DNA from: Wolbachia pipientis
GTDB lineage: Bacteria; Pseudomonadota; Alphaproteobacteria; Rickettsiales; Anaplasmataceae
DNA: 64,000 bases
Direction: 5' to 3'
Assembly: GCA_023052945.1 (NCBI GenBank)
Contig: CP095495.1
Location: 62,001 to 126,000 of the forward strand
Shown: one piece after another, positions 1 through 10,850 of the stretch
Position numbering within the stretch: the first letter of the stretch is position 1
How the letters are laid out: each line of letters starts with the position of its first letter
Notes under the pieces: generated by a model
Seen by the model: the letters and a program-made list of their open reading frames with translations, nothing else
Told to the model about the DNA's origin: nothing
Databases searched by the model: none
Program-made: the position numbers and the translations under genes

Positions 1-61
1 TTGACCATAAGATGACAGAATTTTAAAAAGGCCCTATTATAAATAAGCAGTTTACACATGT

Positions 62-2083
62 ATGAATCCCAATGAGCAATCAGATGTGCTGACTTTTCTA
101 AATAGCAATCTGCCTAACGCAATATTGCCTAAACTTTGTGGTGGGGATAAAGTGATGGACCTGCTATTTTATAGGCCACTTAGTTATGTAGATAGAAGTA
201 AGTCACTGCCCGATGCTCAAGCTGGAGAATTTATAACTTTTATTGCAAAAGTTTATGAACATCAGCCGCCCACTTTTAGAAGTAGACCATATAAAATAGT
301 CGTTGAAAGTGAGAGTCAGTATATGTTCATAGTCTTTTTTAATTACTCAGTTAAGTATTTATACAAACTATTTCCAATTGGAGCTTCTGTAATCATCAGT
401 GGCAAGCTCGAAAAGTTTGCTGAACATTGGCAAATTACTCATCCAGATTACGTGTCGCTTGACATCAACCAATTTAAAGAAATAGCTCGCATAGAGCCAG
501 TCTACCAATTATGCCGTGGCATTACCAATAAGAGCATTGGGAACATAATAAGCTCTAACCTGAAAGAATTACCTGATTTGCCAGAGTGGATAGATGATAC
601 ATTAATCAAGCAAAAAAAATGGCTAAGTTGGAGGGAAAGCATCATAAAGTTGCACAGACCAAGCTCATTGGCGGAAGCCGAGGTTTGTAGAAAAAGGCTT
701 GCTTATGATGAATTGTTTGCGTATCAGCTAGCACTGAAACTTGCAAGAGAAAATCATGTGAAAGAAAGGGGAAGAGAATTTATAGTATTGAATAAATATA
801 AAGAGCAAGTTTTAAATGAATTATCGTTTCAATTAACAAACGATCAAATTCGTGCAATAGATGAAATTTCAGAGAGGCAAAAATCCAAGTACCGCATGAT
901 AAACTTGCTGCAAGGTGATGTTGGTAGTGGCAAAACCGTAGTTGCACTTTTTGCGATGCTAAATGTGGTAGAAAACAACATGCAGGCAGCTCTAATGGCA
1001 CCGACTACTATCTTGGCGGAGCAACATTATAATTGGATTGAGGAAGTTTTATCCTGTACCGATATAAAAGTTGCGCTGCTTACTGGTAAAACTTCGCGCA
1101 AGGAAAGAAAGATTATTATGAACGAACTTGCAAGTGGTGTTTTAAATATAGTGATTGGCACCCACGCGTTATTTCAAGCTAACGTTACATTTAAAAATTT
1201 AGGGCTTGCAGTAATAGACGAACAACAGCGATTTGGAGTGATGCAGAGAAATCGCTTGGTAGGAAAAGGAGAAAATGCCGATATACTTTTCGTTACTGCA
1301 ACTCCTATTCCAAGAACTTTGCAGCAAGCTATATATGGTGACGTTGAATATTCAATTTTGAAAGAAAAACCAAAATCCAGATTGCCAATAAAAACTGTAA
1401 CTATGAACATTAGTAGGGTGCCAGATGTTATTGAAAAGCTAAAAGGTGCTATAAACAGGGGCGAAAAAGCATATTGGATTTGTCCATACATAGAAGAAAA
1501 CGAAGAGACCAATATTGCTGCAGCAGAGATGCGTTTTCAAGAATTACAAAAAACATTTCTTGATAAAGTTAGCATAATACATGGAAAATTGACTCAGGAG
1601 CAGAAAGATCAAGTTATGTTTTCCTTCAAAAGAAATGAATTTTCTCTGCTTGTTGCAACCACTGTGATAGAAGTTGGTATAGATGTGCCAGATGCAACCA
1701 TTATGATTATAGAAAATGCAGAGCAATTTGGGTTATCGCAATTGCATCAGTTAAGAGGCAGAGTAGGGCGAGGAAACAAGCCATCTTTTTGTGTATTATT
1801 ATACGATAATTTAAGTAAAAGCTCATCTTCAAAGTTAAAGATCATGTGTGAGTCACAGGACGGATTTTACATTGCTGAAAGGGATATGATGCTAAGAGGC
1901 AGTGGAGATATCTTAGGCACAAAACAATCAGGATGTATGGAATTTAAATTTGCTGATTTATATCAGGACAGAGAGCTGCTCAACCTCGCGTATAATAACG
2001 CAAAAGGTGCAATGGCTGATTTTGAATTACTGCTTGATATATTTGAATATAGAAGTAGATTACATTTTTCAAAATTTCAGTAG
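62..2083 (+). CDS. recG: ATP-dependent DNA helicase RecG
   Basis: Superfamily 2 DNA helicase that remodels stalled replication forks and Holliday junctions. The 673-residue protein has an N-terminal wedge/OB region (about residues 50-150), Walker A GDVGSGKT at 285-292, a DEQQ box at 386-389 (the family usually has DEQH), the VTATPIPRT motif near 411, and the C-terminal QLRGRVGRG motif. Length matches the family (about 680-700). The ATG at 62 is chosen because the overlapping ATG at 58 runs into a stop after five codons. It stands alone on the plus strand and is followed by a dispersed repeat. Confidence 0.97.
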   Translation: MNPNEQSDVLTFLNSNLPNAILPKLCGGDKVMDLLFYRPLSYVDRSKSLPDAQAGEFITFIAKVYEHQPPTFRSRPYKIVVESESQYMFIVFFNYSVKYLYKLFPIGASVIISGKLEKFAEHWQITHPDYVSLDINQFKEIARIEPVYQLCRGITNKSIGNIISSNLKELPDLPEWIDDTLIKQKKWLSWRESIIKLHRPSSLAEAEVCRKRLAYDELFAYQLALKLARENHVKERGREFIVLNKYKEQVLNELSFQLTNDQIRAIDEISERQKSKYRMINLLQGDVGSGKTVVALFAMLNVVENNMQAALMAPTTILAEQHYNWIEEVLSCTDIKVALLTGKTSRKERKIIMNELASGVLNIVIGTHALFQANVTFKNLGLAVIDEQQRFGVMQRNRLVGKGENADILFVTATPIPRTLQQAIYGDVEYSILKEKPKSRLPIKTVTMNISRVPDVIEKLKGAINRGEKAYWICPYIEENEETNIAAAEMRFQELQKTFLDKVSIIHGKLTQEQKDQVMFSFKRNEFSLLVATTVIEVGIDVPDATIMIIENAEQFGLSQLHQLRGRVGRGNKPSFCVLLYDNLSKSSSSKLKIMCESQDGFYIAERDMMLRGSGDILGTKQSGCMEFKFADLYQDRELLNLAYNNAKGAMADFELLLDIFEYRSRLHFSKFQ

Positions 2084-2100
2084 GAAAACCAGGTAGCCCG

Positions 2101-2559
2101 CAGAAACGAAAAACTTGCTTGACACATTTTGCCAGCCCCTTTATCATGAGACTGAAGCTATTTATTTATCTTCGCAATCTGTGCAGGTTAATGACAAAAA
2201 ACTTAGGGTATTTGGCGTTTCATGTTTAATTTTTCGCACTACGTGCATCGCATGTCTTTAAAAATTTCTGGGTTTTTATCTAAATAAGCTGAACGCGCTT
2301 ACAAAGCGTTACAAGACATTAAAAAATGCCAATACTCGACAAAGATAGTAAAGGACTAGCTAACTCGGGGGTTTTTTGTCTTTTTTTCTGCTTGCTTAAA
2401 CATTTGCAGCGTAGGTTAGTTGCAATTAAAAGCAGCTTAATCTCGCTTGTCAAGCGTTTAAAACATAAAAAACGCCAATATTTTAAAGCAGATAATAACC
2501 CCAGGGCTTCTTTTGCCTTCTTTTTCCATTTGGTAAATTTCTTAAATATTTATAGCTAA
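2101..2559 (+). repeat. Dispersed repeat copy A (two modules, promoter-like start)
   Basis: First of five related copies (others at 9218-9544, 32290-32762, 45506-45979, 52366-52844). It starts with an AGAAACG-like motif, then a promoter-like TTGACA (2119-2124), 17-base spacer, TATCAT (2142-2147). Downstream are a GCACTACGTGC-like hairpin near 2235, an inverted repeat around CGCGCTTACAAAGCG near 2293, and two successive C/T-rich tracts ending in long T runs (near 2370-2390 and 2508-2530). The 77-codon open frame at 2326-2559 is not conserved among copies, so I do not call it a gene. This repeat fills the whole interval between recG and obgE. Confidence 0.8.
2119..2147 (+). promoter_or_regulatory. 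Putative sigma70 promoter of repeat copy A
   Basis: TTGACA at 2119-2124 and TATCAT at 2142-2147 with exactly 17 bases between. The spacing and both hexamers recur in the other repeat copies, although neighbouring bases differ. Confidence 0.5.
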
Positions 2560-2688
2560 CATGAACTGGGCAGTGCGTCACGCGCTGACCATTTACTGTA
2601 CAAATCACCTTCAAAAACAAACGTTCGTACACATATATTCTAGTTATATGATAAAATAAATGAAAAACATCAATTATCTAAATGAAAT

Positions 2689-3711
2689 TCACATCTTAAA
2701 AGGATCATATACATCGATTTCCTTAGGATTACTCTTTTTCAATTTCTCATTTAATAATCTCAAAATGGGCTGTAAATCACCATTAATTGATAAGCACAGC
2801 ACTTCTTTATTAAGATAATTGGCTAGGTGATTCTTCTTTTCCAGAATTTCTGCTTCTCTCAGCAAGTCGCATTTGTTTAATACTACAATCTCTTCTTTTT
2901 CAACAAGATCACCATTGTAAAGTTCCAATTCATTATGGATACAACTATAAGCCGAAACAACGTCATCATGAGTTACATCGATTAAATGAAGTAAAATTTG
3001 ACACCTTTCTATGTGCTTTAAAAATTTATGTCCGAGCCCAACTCCAAGGTGAGCATCGGTGATTATTCCAGGAATGTCTGCTATTACAATTTCGCTATCA
3101 TCCACTTTTGCTGCACCTAAATGTGGTCTTATCGTGGTGAATGGATAATCACCTACTTTTGTATCTGCATTTGAACAGCGAGTTAAAAATTTCGATTTAC
3201 CTGCATTTGGCATGCCGATAATTCCAACATCTGATAAAACTTTTAGTTTTAATAATACATGTTTTTCTTCGCCAGGCTGGCCGTAAGTAAAATGTCTTGG
3301 TGCCCTGTTAGTAGAAGATTTAAAATTGGTGTTTCCAAGCCCACCTTTCCCACCTTGCACTACTTGAAATTCCATATCGGGTTTATCAAGGTCTACTATC
3401 ACCTCCTCACTTTCTTCATCTATTATTTGTGTTCCAACTGGAACTTTAAGTATGACATCTTTTCCCGCTGTGCCAGACCTATCTCTGCTTGCACCACTTT
3501 TCCCATCATTTGCTTTAATGTGTCTTCGACAACGAAAATTAAGCAAAGTGTTGAGATTTGCATCACTGACAAAAACTATGTTTCCACCTTTTCCTCCGTT
3601 ACCGCCGTTTGGCCCACCAAATTCAACGAATTTCTCTCGACGAAAACTCGCGCAGCCATCACCGCCATCACCAGCCTTTAGATATAATCTAACTTCGTCT
3701 ATGAAGTCCAT
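2689..3711 (-). CDS. obgE: GTPase Obg (ObgE/CgtA)
   Basis: Ribosome-associated GTPase needed for late 50S assembly and linked to stress and replication control. The glycine-rich Obg fold occupies about residues 1-158 with many GG pairs. The G domain has G1 GMPNAGKS at 166-173, G3 DIPG and G4 NKCD. The 340-residue length fits alphaproteobacterial Obg. The start codon lies inside the end of eno (13-base overlap), so the two are probably translationally coupled in a murC-eno-obgE unit. Confidence 0.97.
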   Translation of the reverse strand: MDFIDEVRLYLKAGDGGDGCASFRREKFVEFGGPNGGNGGKGGNIVFVSDANLNTLLNFRCRRHIKANDGKSGASRDRSGTAGKDVILKVPVGTQIIDEESEEVIVDLDKPDMEFQVVQGGKGGLGNTNFKSSTNRAPRHFTYGQPGEEKHVLLKLKVLSDVGIIGMPNAGKSKFLTRCSNADTKVGDYPFTTIRPHLGAAKVDDSEIVIADIPGIITDAHLGVGLGHKFLKHIERCQILLHLIDVTHDDVVSAYSCIHNELELYNGDLVEKEEIVVLNKCDLLREAEILEKKNHLANYLNKEVLCLSINGDLQPILRLLNEKLKKSNPKEIDVYDPFKM

Positions 3712-4964
3712 GCCAACCCACGATAATATTTAGCACCTTTTCCTAATGTGCCTTCTATTCTTATTAGCTCGTTATACTTCGCGAGCCTATCAGAACGCGA
3801 CAGCGATCCGGTTTTTATTTGCCCGCAATTTGATGCAACTGCTATATGAGATATTGTTGTGTCTTCTGTCTCACCTGAGCGGTGAGAAATAACAGCTTTG
3901 TAGTTGTTTGATTTTGCCATTTCAATAGCAGCAAAAGTTTCTGTTAACGTTCCTATTTGATTTGGCTTGATCAGTACAGCATTTGCCATTTTTTCTTCTA
4001 TTCCTTTGCCTATTAGTTCACAATTTGTAACAAATAAATCATCCCCTACCAATTGAATTTTACTCCCCAATTTTGCAGTAAGTAATTTCCAACCTTCGTA
4101 ATCGTCTTCACTCATTGCATCTTCTATAGAAATTATTGGATATCCTTCCACAAGATTACAATAATATTCAGTCAATTCTTTTGAAGTAAGCTCTTTGTTT
4201 TCAAATTTGTAAATTCCATCTTCATAAAAAGTAGATGAAGCAACATCAAGGCCTAGTGCAAAATCACTTTGCGCTGAATAACCTGCTGATTCTATAGCGT
4301 ATATGATCAAGTCAAGTGCTTCTTCAGTACTTTCAATATTTGGTGCAAAACCACCTTCATCTCCTACGTTTGTGCTATAACCTTTTTTCTTAAGAATGCT
4401 ACGTAAGTTGTGGAACACCTCCGCAGATACTCTGATTGCTTCACTGAAAGTCTCAGCACCGACCGGAAGAATCATGAATTCTTGGAAATCGAGCTTATTG
4501 TCTGCATGTACTCCACCATTAATTATGTTAATGAGTGGAACCGGCATCTGCTCTCCTCCCAAATATCTATACAACGGTATTTTGAAACTGTTTGCTGCTG
4601 CTTTTGCAACCGCAAGAGACACACCCAAAGTTGCATTTGCTCCAAGTTTAGATTTATTTTTTGTTCCATCCAGTTCAATTAATGCTTGATCAATTGCATT
4701 TTGGTCCGCTGCATTCATTCCAATGATTTTATCTGTTATCACTCCATTTACAGCTTGAATAGCTCTCAATACTCCCTTACCACAATACCTTTTCTCATCT
4801 TGGTCTCTGAGTTCCAAGGCTTCTAATTTACCAGTTGAAGCTCCAGAAGGTACAGAGGCTCTACCTATTACTCCATCACAGAGTTCAATTTCCACCTCCA
4901 CAGTGGGGTAACCTCTGCTATCTAAAATTTCTCTTGCAAATACGTTGTTGATTATCTTATTCAT
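3699..4964 (-). CDS. eno: Enolase
   Basis: Converts 2-phosphoglycerate to phosphoenolpyruvate in glycolysis and gluconeogenesis. Recognisable motifs are [16 protein letters not shown] near the N terminus, the GDEGGFAPN loop, [10 protein letters not shown] and [10 protein letters not shown] (metal binding), and [12 protein letters not shown] with [10 protein letters not shown] (active site). The frame is open to 4988, but the ATG at 4964 is chosen because [12 protein letters not shown] matches the family start. This gives 421 residues and begins four bases after the murC stop. The 3' end overlaps obgE by 13 bases. Confidence 0.96.
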   Translation of the reverse strand: MNKIINNVFAREILDSRGYPTVEVEIELCDGVIGRASVPSGASTGKLEALELRDQDEKRYCGKGVLRAIQAVNGVITDKIIGMNAADQNAIDQALIELDGTKNKSKLGANATLGVSLAVAKAAANSFKIPLYRYLGGEQMPVPLINIINGGVHADNKLDFQEFMILPVGAETFSEAIRVSAEVFHNLRSILKKKGYSTNVGDEGGFAPNIESTEEALDLIIYAIESAGYSAQSDFALGLDVASSTFYEDGIYKFENKELTSKELTEYYCNLVEGYPIISIEDAMSEDDYEGWKLLTAKLGSKIQLVGDDLFVTNCELIGKGIEEKMANAVLIKPNQIGTLTETFAAIEMAKSNNYKAVISHRSGETEDTTISHIAVASNCGQIKTGSLSRSDRLAKYNELIRIEGTLGKGAKYYRGLAWTS

Positions 4965-4968
4965 CGCA

Positions 4969-6414
4969 TTAAACCTTAACTTCCGCAATAAGTGCTGCAG
5001 CTTCCTTTGCTAATTTATCTATATTACTACCAGCACCAATAAATAATACTATATCACCTGGACTTATCGAATCACTAATAAAACGTGAAATGAGTAGAGA
5101 ATCATTCATGATTTTTACGCTATCAAACCCATTACTGATTAAAGCTTCTTGTATATCATTAATCCCACAACCAGGAATAGGCTTGTCTTCTGGGGGATGA
5201 ACAGGAGTGAGGATGACATAATCAAACATCATGAAAATTCGTATGAATTCATCAAAAAAATTACGAATGCGAGCAAAACGAAGTGGTTCGATAATTCCTA
5301 TTACTTTTCCTTTAGTAATCGAACGTGCAGCCGTTAAAGTTGCATATATTTCATTTGGATGATGGGCATAATCCTCAATTAACTTAACACCTTTAATATT
5401 GGCAATCAAAGAGAATCTTCTTGCTACTCCTTGAAATTCCAAAAGGCCTTTTTTAATCTCTGCATTGCTAATCCCGAGCTTTATCGCAACTGATATTGCA
5501 GCTAAGGCGTTGCTGACCTTATGCATTCCTATTGCGTTTGCTAGTATTACATTTTTTATGTTTCTGGATCCCAGTATCAAGCACTGGGATGACAGAAGGT
5601 GATGGGATGATACCTGTTTCTCCGTCATTCCAGTGCTTGACACTGGAATCCAGTTGTTCAACACGTCAAATTCTATGCTGTTAGCATGCTGCTTAATATT
5701 AACAGCTTTAATATTGGCACCCTCAAATCCAAACATCATAGAGTTACTTGCATCATAATTAATGCCTACAGAATCAGGCAAAACTGCAAAACCTGCTTTG
5801 TTTATAAACTGAGAAAACGCATTTTTAATATCGTCGAATGTACCATAATGATCCATATGATCGTCGTTAATACTCGTTATGACAGCAATATTTGCAGGAA
5901 TTTTTAGCATGGTTCCATCAGACTCATCAGCTTCGATTAAAAAAATGTCACTCTTTCCAAGTCTTGAATTACTCTGATACGAATTTAGTATTCCTCCTAC
6001 AATTACAGTTGCATCAATGCCAGAATGATCAAAAATGGAAGCAATCATAGCAGTTGTTGTTGTCTTTCCACTTGAACCTGAAACTGCTATCACATATTTA
6101 TCTTTCATAATTTCAGTAAGTATGTCTGATCTATGCAAAATGGTTTTATTGTTATTTCTCGCTGTTATTAACTCCACATTATCAGATTCTATCGCAGAAG
6201 AATGTACAACTATTTGGGCTTGGCTTATATTATTAGCATTGTGACCAATAAAAACCTCTATGCCCAGCCTTTGTAATCTATCTACATTGTTGTTTGACTG
6301 TGCATCACTGCCTTGAACTTTGCAATTGGAATTGTGAAGAATTTCAGCAATGGCACTCATTCCGATTCCACCTATACCAATTATATATATTATTCCTTTT
6401 TGAGTCTTGTTCAT
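4969..6414 (-). CDS. murC: UDP-N-acetylmuramate--L-alanine ligase, with palindromic-repeat insertion
   Basis: Cytoplasmic Mur ligase adding L-Ala to UDP-MurNAc in peptidoglycan precursor synthesis. Motifs seen are an N-terminal [10 protein letters not shown] nucleotide fold, ATP-binding [26 protein letters not shown] and EDYAHHPNE. The frame is open to 6501, but [16 protein letters not shown] at 6414 matches the family start and gives 481 residues. Residues about 253-285 (bases 5560-5656) are encoded by a double Wolbachia palindromic element that keeps the frame. It lies between the central and C-terminal domains. Confidence 0.95.
   Translation of the reverse strand: MNKTQKGIIYIIGIGGIGMSAIAEILHNSNCKVQGSDAQSNNNVDRLQRLGIEVFIGHNANNISQAQIVVHSSAIESDNVELITARNNNKTILHRSDILTEIMKDKYVIAVSGSSGKTTTTAMIASIFDHSGIDATVIVGGILNSYQSNSRLGKSDIFLIEADESDGTMLKIPANIAVITSINDDHMDHYGTFDDIKNAFSQFINKAGFAVLPDSVGINYDASNSMMFGFEGANIKAVNIKQHANSIEFDVLNNWIPVSSTGMTEKQVSSHHLLSSQCLILGSRNIKNVILANAIGMHKVSNALAAISVAIKLGISNAEIKKGLLEFQGVARRFSLIANIKGVKLIEDYAHHPNEIYATLTAARSITKGKVIGIIEPLRFARIRNFFDEFIRIFMMFDYVILTPVHPPEDKPIPGCGINDIQEALISNGFDSVKIMNDSLLISRFISDSISPGDIVLFIGAGSNIDKLAKEAAALIAEVKV
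5560..5656. repeat. Palindromic element inserted in-frame in murC
   Basis: Two inverted units, one around ATCCCAGTATCAAGCACTGGGAT and one around ATTCCAGTGCTTGACACTGGAAT, are joined by a short spacer. The same family is intergenic at 9061-9200, 14529-14551, 32864-32880 and 56158-56177. Here it is translated in the murC frame without a stop. In-frame coding palindromes are known in Rickettsia and Wolbachia. Confidence 0.9.
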
Positions 6415-6500
6415 ATTTAGCAGTAAACGTTTACTTATTACTAAATTTATTATAGTATAATTTAAAATCCTCATGGTATCGAACCCTCTTACCGAATACA

Positions 6501-7175
6501 ATGATAAAAAACCTAGTCTTTCTATGCCTAATATTTGTTTTGATGAGTAGTTGCAGTTTTAGCAACAGGTTTAATTGCACTGCAGGTCATTATAAAATTG
6601 GCAGCAGCTACACAATAAATGGTATAACTTATTATCCAAAAAACTGTAAACACTATGAAGAGATAGGGATAGCGTCGTGGTATGGAATAGAAGATCATGG
6701 CACGCTTACAGCAAATGGTGAAGTGTTTAACCGTCACTTGATCTCTGCAGCGCATAAGACTTTGCCCCTACCCTGCTTTGCTCTTGTCACTAATTTAGAA
6801 AATGGAAGAAAGCTTGTTGTAAGGATTAACGATAGAGGGCCTTTTATTGAAGGCAGAATAATAGACTTATCAGAAAAAGCAGCTCAAGTCTTAGGATTTC
6901 ATAAAGTAGGGCTTGCAAAGGTAAAAGTTCAATACCTAAGAAAGATGTCAGAACAATTGATACAAAATACTCCTCATTACAGAAAGCAATATGAAAAAGA
7001 AATGCAGAAACGTCACTCAAAACAAGACAGTGCAGAAAGTAAGGGATATGTTGCATTTTTTAAAAGTGCTCAGGCTGCTAAATCAACTGCATCAAAGCTT
7101 CGCAATCAAGGAATAAAAAATGTTAGATTGCTTTTTAAGAACGATCAGTATTGCGTGAAAGTGAGTTATAGGTAG
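6501..7175 (+). CDS. rlpA: RlpA-like septal ring lipoprotein (DPBB domain)
   Basis: Predicted lipoprotein acting on or near septal peptidoglycan; some family members are lytic transglycosylases that cut naked glycan strands. The N terminus is a lipoprotein signal with lipobox LMSSC (Cys at about residue 18). A double-psi beta-barrel follows with [24 protein letters not shown] and [10 protein letters not shown]. The C-terminal part from about residue 180 ([12 protein letters not shown]...) looks like a short SPOR-type peptidoglycan-binding repeat. It is divergent from murC, with an 86-base AT-rich spacer holding a TATAAT at 6456-6461 but no clear -35 box. Confidence 0.88.
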   Translation: MIKNLVFLCLIFVLMSSCSFSNRFNCTAGHYKIGSSYTINGITYYPKNCKHYEEIGIASWYGIEDHGTLTANGEVFNRHLISAAHKTLPLPCFALVTNLENGRKLVVRINDRGPFIEGRIIDLSEKAAQVLGFHKVGLAKVKVQYLRKMSEQLIQNTPHYRKQYEKEMQKRHSKQDSAESKGYVAFFKSAQAAKSTASKLRNQGIKNVRLLFKNDQYCVKVSYR

Positions 7176-7303
7176 TGGTGAGAGTTGGATTATAGAATTT
7201 AACAACGAGAGATTTAGTTAATATAAAAAATGCACTATAATATAGCTGAGTTATTTGATTGTTCAATGTAAAGAACCAGATAACTACCGCTCAATAATTC
7301 AAA

Positions 7304-7398
7304 ATGGAGACAAAGATCGAAATTTACTTATTTACGTCTCCAATTTTATCACGTATAATGGAGACAAAGATTTATATTTTGTATTTTATGTCTCCATT
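7304..7398. repeat. Two tandem hairpin units at the start of the ATPase gene
   Basis: Two units each begin TGGAGACAAAGAT and end ACGTCTCCA or ATGTCTCCA, so each can fold on TGGAGAC/GTCTCCA arms. The first spans about 7305-7341 and the second about 7359-7396. The repeats cover all three candidate start codons. Confidence 0.7.
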
Positions 7399-8800
7399 AT
7401 TTATTGGTAGGCAAACTGAGTTGAAGCAACTGCTGGAGCTTACGGAAAAAAACACTGCATCTTTTATAGTAGTCAAAGGAAGGCGTCGTATAGGGAAAAG
7501 TCGTTTAATTCAAGAGTTTGGTAAGTATTTCGAGCAGTATTACTCATTTATAGGTTTGCCACCAGAAAAGCACACTACAATATCCCATCAACTTAATGAA
7601 TTTTCTAGACAAGTTGCTAGACAATTTAATACATCTTTTGCTAGATATGACGACTGGAGTGACTTACTATGGGCAGTTGGTGAACGTTTACTATCTGGCA
7701 AAATATTATTGCTCTTTGATGAAATTTCTTGGATGGGCTCAAAAGATCCAACTTTTTTAGGCAAAATAAAGAATTTTTGGGATACACAGCTAAAAAATAA
7801 TAACAAGCTAATTTTTGTTGTCTGTGGATCTGCATCATCTTGGATCGAAAAAAACATACTTAGTAGTACTGGTTTTGTAGGAAGAATATCGTTGACTTTA
7901 ACACTCGGGGAGTTATCACTTTCTGATTGCAATGAATTTTGGCCAAAAAATATTTCAGCATACGAAAAGTTTAAGGTGCTTGCAGTAACTGGTGGAATTC
8001 CAAAGTATTTAGAAGAGGTAAACTTTAAACATGGTGCTGAAGAAAATATTAAAAAGCTTTGTTTTACAAAAGGTGGATTTTTAGTTGAGGAGTTTGACCA
8101 AATATTTTCAGATCTATTCATGCGAAAAACAGCTTTTTATAAGCAAATAGTGAGAGCTCTTTCTACTGGAGCTAAAGAACAGGAAGAAATTTGTGCTGCT
8201 TTAAACATTGCAAGACACGGACGCATTTCTGAGTATCTACATGAGCTTGAGCTTGCTAGTTTTATTGCAAGGGATCACACTTGGAGTATAAAAACTGGTA
8301 CTGATTCACGACTCAGGAAGTACAGACTTCAAGATAATTATTTAAGGTTTTATCTAAAATATATTGAAAAAAATCTAGGAAAAATTAATCGTGACACCTA
8401 TTCTATGGGGTTCCTGCCAGAGTGGCATACAATTATTGGACTTCAGTTTGAAAATTTGGTGCTTAACAACAGAAAGAGCATACATAATATCTTGGGAATT
8501 GATGGAATAGTAAGCGAAAATCCATTTTTTCAGAGGAAGACAGGTGCTGGTTGTCAAATTGATTACATGATTCAAACAAGGTTCAACACCCTCTACATTT
8601 GCGAAATCAAATTTTCAAAAAATAAAATCGGTCATTCAATAATACAAGAAGTACAAAAGAAAATAGATACACTAAAGCGTCCAAAAGGCTTTTCATGTCG
8701 TCCAGTCCTTATTCACGTTAATGGTGTGAGTGATGACGTTATAGATAGTGATTACTTTTCAAACATAATTGATTTTGGAGAATTATTGAATTGTAAGTAA
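7304..8800 (+). CDS. Archaeal-type AAA ATPase with C-terminal DUF234 nuclease-like domain
   Basis: Member of the ATPase_2/DUF234 family, mobile-element-like ATPases of uncertain role. FIGRQTEL precedes Walker A GRRRIGKS, then Walker B ILLLFDEISW and a sensor region VVCGSASSWIE. The C-terminal part has a winged-helix stretch and a PD-(D/E)XK-like pattern (QIDYM, then CEIKF about 15 residues on). Starts are possible at 7304, 7358 or 7388; family alignment favours 7388 (MSPLFIGRQ). None has a good ribosome binding site. The first 29 codons consist of two copies of a short repeat with inverted arms. Confidence 0.8.
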   Translation: METKIEIYLFTSPILSRIMETKIYILYFMSPLFIGRQTELKQLLELTEKNTASFIVVKGRRRIGKSRLIQEFGKYFEQYYSFIGLPPEKHTTISHQLNEFSRQVARQFNTSFARYDDWSDLLWAVGERLLSGKILLLFDEISWMGSKDPTFLGKIKNFWDTQLKNNNKLIFVVCGSASSWIEKNILSSTGFVGRISLTLTLGELSLSDCNEFWPKNISAYEKFKVLAVTGGIPKYLEEVNFKHGAEENIKKLCFTKGGFLVEEFDQIFSDLFMRKTAFYKQIVRALSTGAKEQEEICAALNIARHGRISEYLHELELASFIARDHTWSIKTGTDSRLRKYRLQDNYLRFYLKYIEKNLGKINRDTYSMGFLPEWHTIIGLQFENLVLNNRKSIHNILGIDGIVSENPFFQRKTGAGCQIDYMIQTRFNTLYICEIKFSKNKIGHSIIQEVQKKIDTLKRPKGFSCRPVLIHVNGVSDDVIDSDYFSNIIDFGELLNCK

Positions 8801-8928
8801 TTCTTGCTCTACTTTTTCAACTTTGTGTCGTTTAACATTGGAACAAGATTCCAGTACCAGCTATTTTCATGACATCTTTCTTGAACTCTTATTATAACAA
8901 TGTTCGTACAGATGTGTGCCACGCGCTA

Positions 8929-9202
8929 GAATGACAGCAGTCCTACGTCGTACCGCCGCGGTATCTCTAGATCCCGCTAACAAGCAGCGGGATGACGGTT
9001 ATCAGGCTAGCCTGTCATCCAAGTAGCCTCCTTTTTTTGTCATCCCAGTGCCCTCTTCTTGTCATCCCAGTGCGTGACACTGGGATCTAATTTTTTATGC
9101 AAAATTATTATATTTATATACTTGCAAATAGATACAATTTGAAATAATTTATACTATGAAGTTACGAAATGAGATCCCAGTGTCACGCACTGGGATGACA
9201 CC
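8929..9202. repeat. Cluster of palindromic elements and tandem half-palindromes
   Basis: The stretch holds a CCGCGG-centred palindrome near 8951, an ATCCCGCT...AGCGGGAT hairpin near 8973-8992, a short array of units starting GTCATCC (9018-9090), and an ATCCCAGTG/CACTGGGAT palindrome at 9061-9090. An inverted copy lies at 9173-9200. The roughly 110 bases between the last two are AT-rich and non-coding. Part of that unit (ATGAGATCCCAGTG with adjacent CTTCATA, read in reverse) recurs at 14540-14569. Confidence 0.8.
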
Positions 9203-9217
9203 TCTCTTGGGCTCCTT

Positions 9218-9544
9218 TAGCTATAAATATTAAGAAATTTACTAAGCAGAAAAAAAGGCAAAAGAAGCCCCGTGGTAGCTAGTTATTACACTCTCTATTT
9301 TAAAATTTGACGTTGGGTGATGTCTTGAACGCTTTATAAGCGCGTTTCAGCTTATGTAGGTAAAAACCTAGAAATTTTATAAAGACATACGGTGCACATA
9401 GTGCAAAAAATTAAACAATAGTACGCCAAATACAAGTTTTCTTGTCATTTTAATCTGCTGCAGAGATTGCGAAGTTAAATAAAATAGCTTCACTTTCATG
9501 ATAAGGGGGCTGGCGGAGTTTGTCAAGTAGGTTTTTTCGTTTCT
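9218..9544 (-). repeat. Dispersed repeat copy B (single module)
   Basis: Reverse-strand copy of the five-member repeat with only the first module. The promoter-like TTGACA is at 9521-9526 and TATCAT at 9498-9503 (read on the minus strand), spaced 17 bases. It ends in a CCTTTTTTTC tract near 9248-9257, followed by the AAATTTCTTAATATTTATAGCTA end shared by all copies. The remaining non-coding bases from 8801 to 8928 show nothing I can name. Confidence 0.78.
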
Positions 9545-9572
9545 ACCAGCTACTTGGATGATGCCACATAAA

Positions 9573-10850
9573 TTAATAAATAGGAAAACTACTACAAATC
9601 CTTTCAACTTTAGTTTTTGCTGCTTTTTCGACACTTGAGCTATTTCCGCTGATTAATCCCTGAATCACTTCATTTATTAGACTAGCTACTTCTTTAAAAT
9701 TTTCTGCCTCAAGCCCACGTGTTGTCTCAGCAGCGGTACCAAAGCGGAGCCCTGAAGTGATGGTCGGCTTCTCTGTGTCAAATGGCACAGAGTTTTTATT
9801 GCAGGTAATGCCAGCCCTCTCAAGGCTATCTACAACGTCCTTTCCAGTCAATTTTTGCGATCTTAAGTCCACCAGCACTATATGAGAGTCAGTGCCACCG
9901 GTTATAATGTCGAGTCCATGCTTTTGCAATCCTTGAGCTAGTACTTTCGCATTTTCCACGATTTTCTTGCTATAAGTTTTAAACTCTGGCGCTAATGCTT
10001 CTTTAAATGCAACAGCTTTTGCAGCTATCACATGCATAAGTGGCCCGCCCTGCAATCCTGGAAAAACTGCAGATTGAATTTTTTTGTGTAATGCTTCATC
10101 ATTGGTCATCACTATTCCACCACGAGGACCACGCAAAGTTTTGTGAGTTGTGGAAGTCATAACATGTGCATGTTCAGCAGGAGACGGATATTCACCTGCT
10201 GCAATAAGTCCCGCATAGTGAGCAATGTCCGCAAGCAAATAAGCACCAACTTTATCTGCAATTTCGCGAAAACGTTTGAAGTCCATTTTCCTTGGATAAG
10301 CAGAAGCGCCAGCTATGATCAATTTTGGCTTATGTTTGAGTGCCAGCCTTTCTATCTCATCCATATTGAGCAGATAAGTGTCTTTGTTAACTGTATACTG
10401 AACTGACTTAAACCACTTACCAGAAAGGCTAGGTGCTGCACCATGAGTTAGATGGCCACCACAACTCAGCGATAATCCAAGTATCGTATCGCCTGGAGTA
10501 AGCAGTGAAGCAAATACTGCTTGATTTGCCTGAGAACCAGAGTGAGGTTGAACATTTGCAAATTTAACACCGAACAGCTTACAAAGTCTTTCTATAGCTA
10601 GACTTTCAACTTTGTCCACATGCTCACAACCACAGTAATACCTTTTGCCTGGATAGCCTTCTGCATATTTATTAGTCAGAAAAGAGCCCTGCGCTTCCAT
10701 CACTGCTTTACTTGCAAAGTTTTCTGATGCAATCAGTTGCAACTGCGACTTTTGACGCTGCAATTCTTTCTCTATAGATTGATAAACTTCATTATCAAAA
10801 GACTTCAGACTACTTTTAGAGTCACAAATCCTTTCTGAAACACTTGTCAT
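9573..10850 (-). CDS. glyA: Serine hydroxymethyltransferase
   Basis: PLP enzyme interconverting serine and glycine while charging tetrahydrofolate with a one-carbon unit. The 425-residue protein has LIASENFAS (residues about 39-47), the [18 protein letters not shown] segment (here YYCGCEHVD), and the PLP lysine K237 in [13 protein letters not shown]. The start overlaps the upstream transporter gene by 29 bases, suggesting co-transcription. The 3' end runs close to repeat copy B. Confidence 0.97.
   Translation of the reverse strand: MTSVSERICDSKSSLKSFDNEVYQSIEKELQRQKSQLQLIASENFASKAVMEAQGSFLTNKYAEGYPGKRYYCGCEHVDKVESLAIERLCKLFGVKFANVQPHSGSQANQAVFASLLTPGDTILGLSLSCGGHLTHGAAPSLSGKWFKSVQYTVNKDTYLLNMDEIERLALKHKPKLIIAGASAYPRKMDFKRFREIADKVGAYLLADIAHYAGLIAAGEYPSPAEHAHVMTSTTHKTLRGPRGGIVMTNDEALHKKIQSAVFPGLQGGPLMHVIAAKAVAFKEALAPEFKTYSKKIVENAKVLAQGLQKHGLDIITGGTDSHIVLVDLRSQKLTGKDVVDSLERAGITCNKNSVPFDTEKPTITSGLRFGTAAETTRGLEAENFKEVASLINEVIQGLISGNSSSVEKAAKTKVERICSSFPIY

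Noticed and set aside
2326..2559. 77-codon frame in repeat copy A
   Set aside because: The same region in copies C, D and E has stops and shifts, so no coding selection is visible.
6430..6461. Promoter for rlpA or murC with TATAAT at 6456
   Set aside because: No -35 hexamer at 16-18 bases. The region is too AT-rich for a confident call.
9377..9634. 85-codon minus-strand frame from the end of glyA through repeat copy B
   Set aside because: It spans two unrelated sequences (gene tail and repeat). Only the short middle stretch resembles the other copies.
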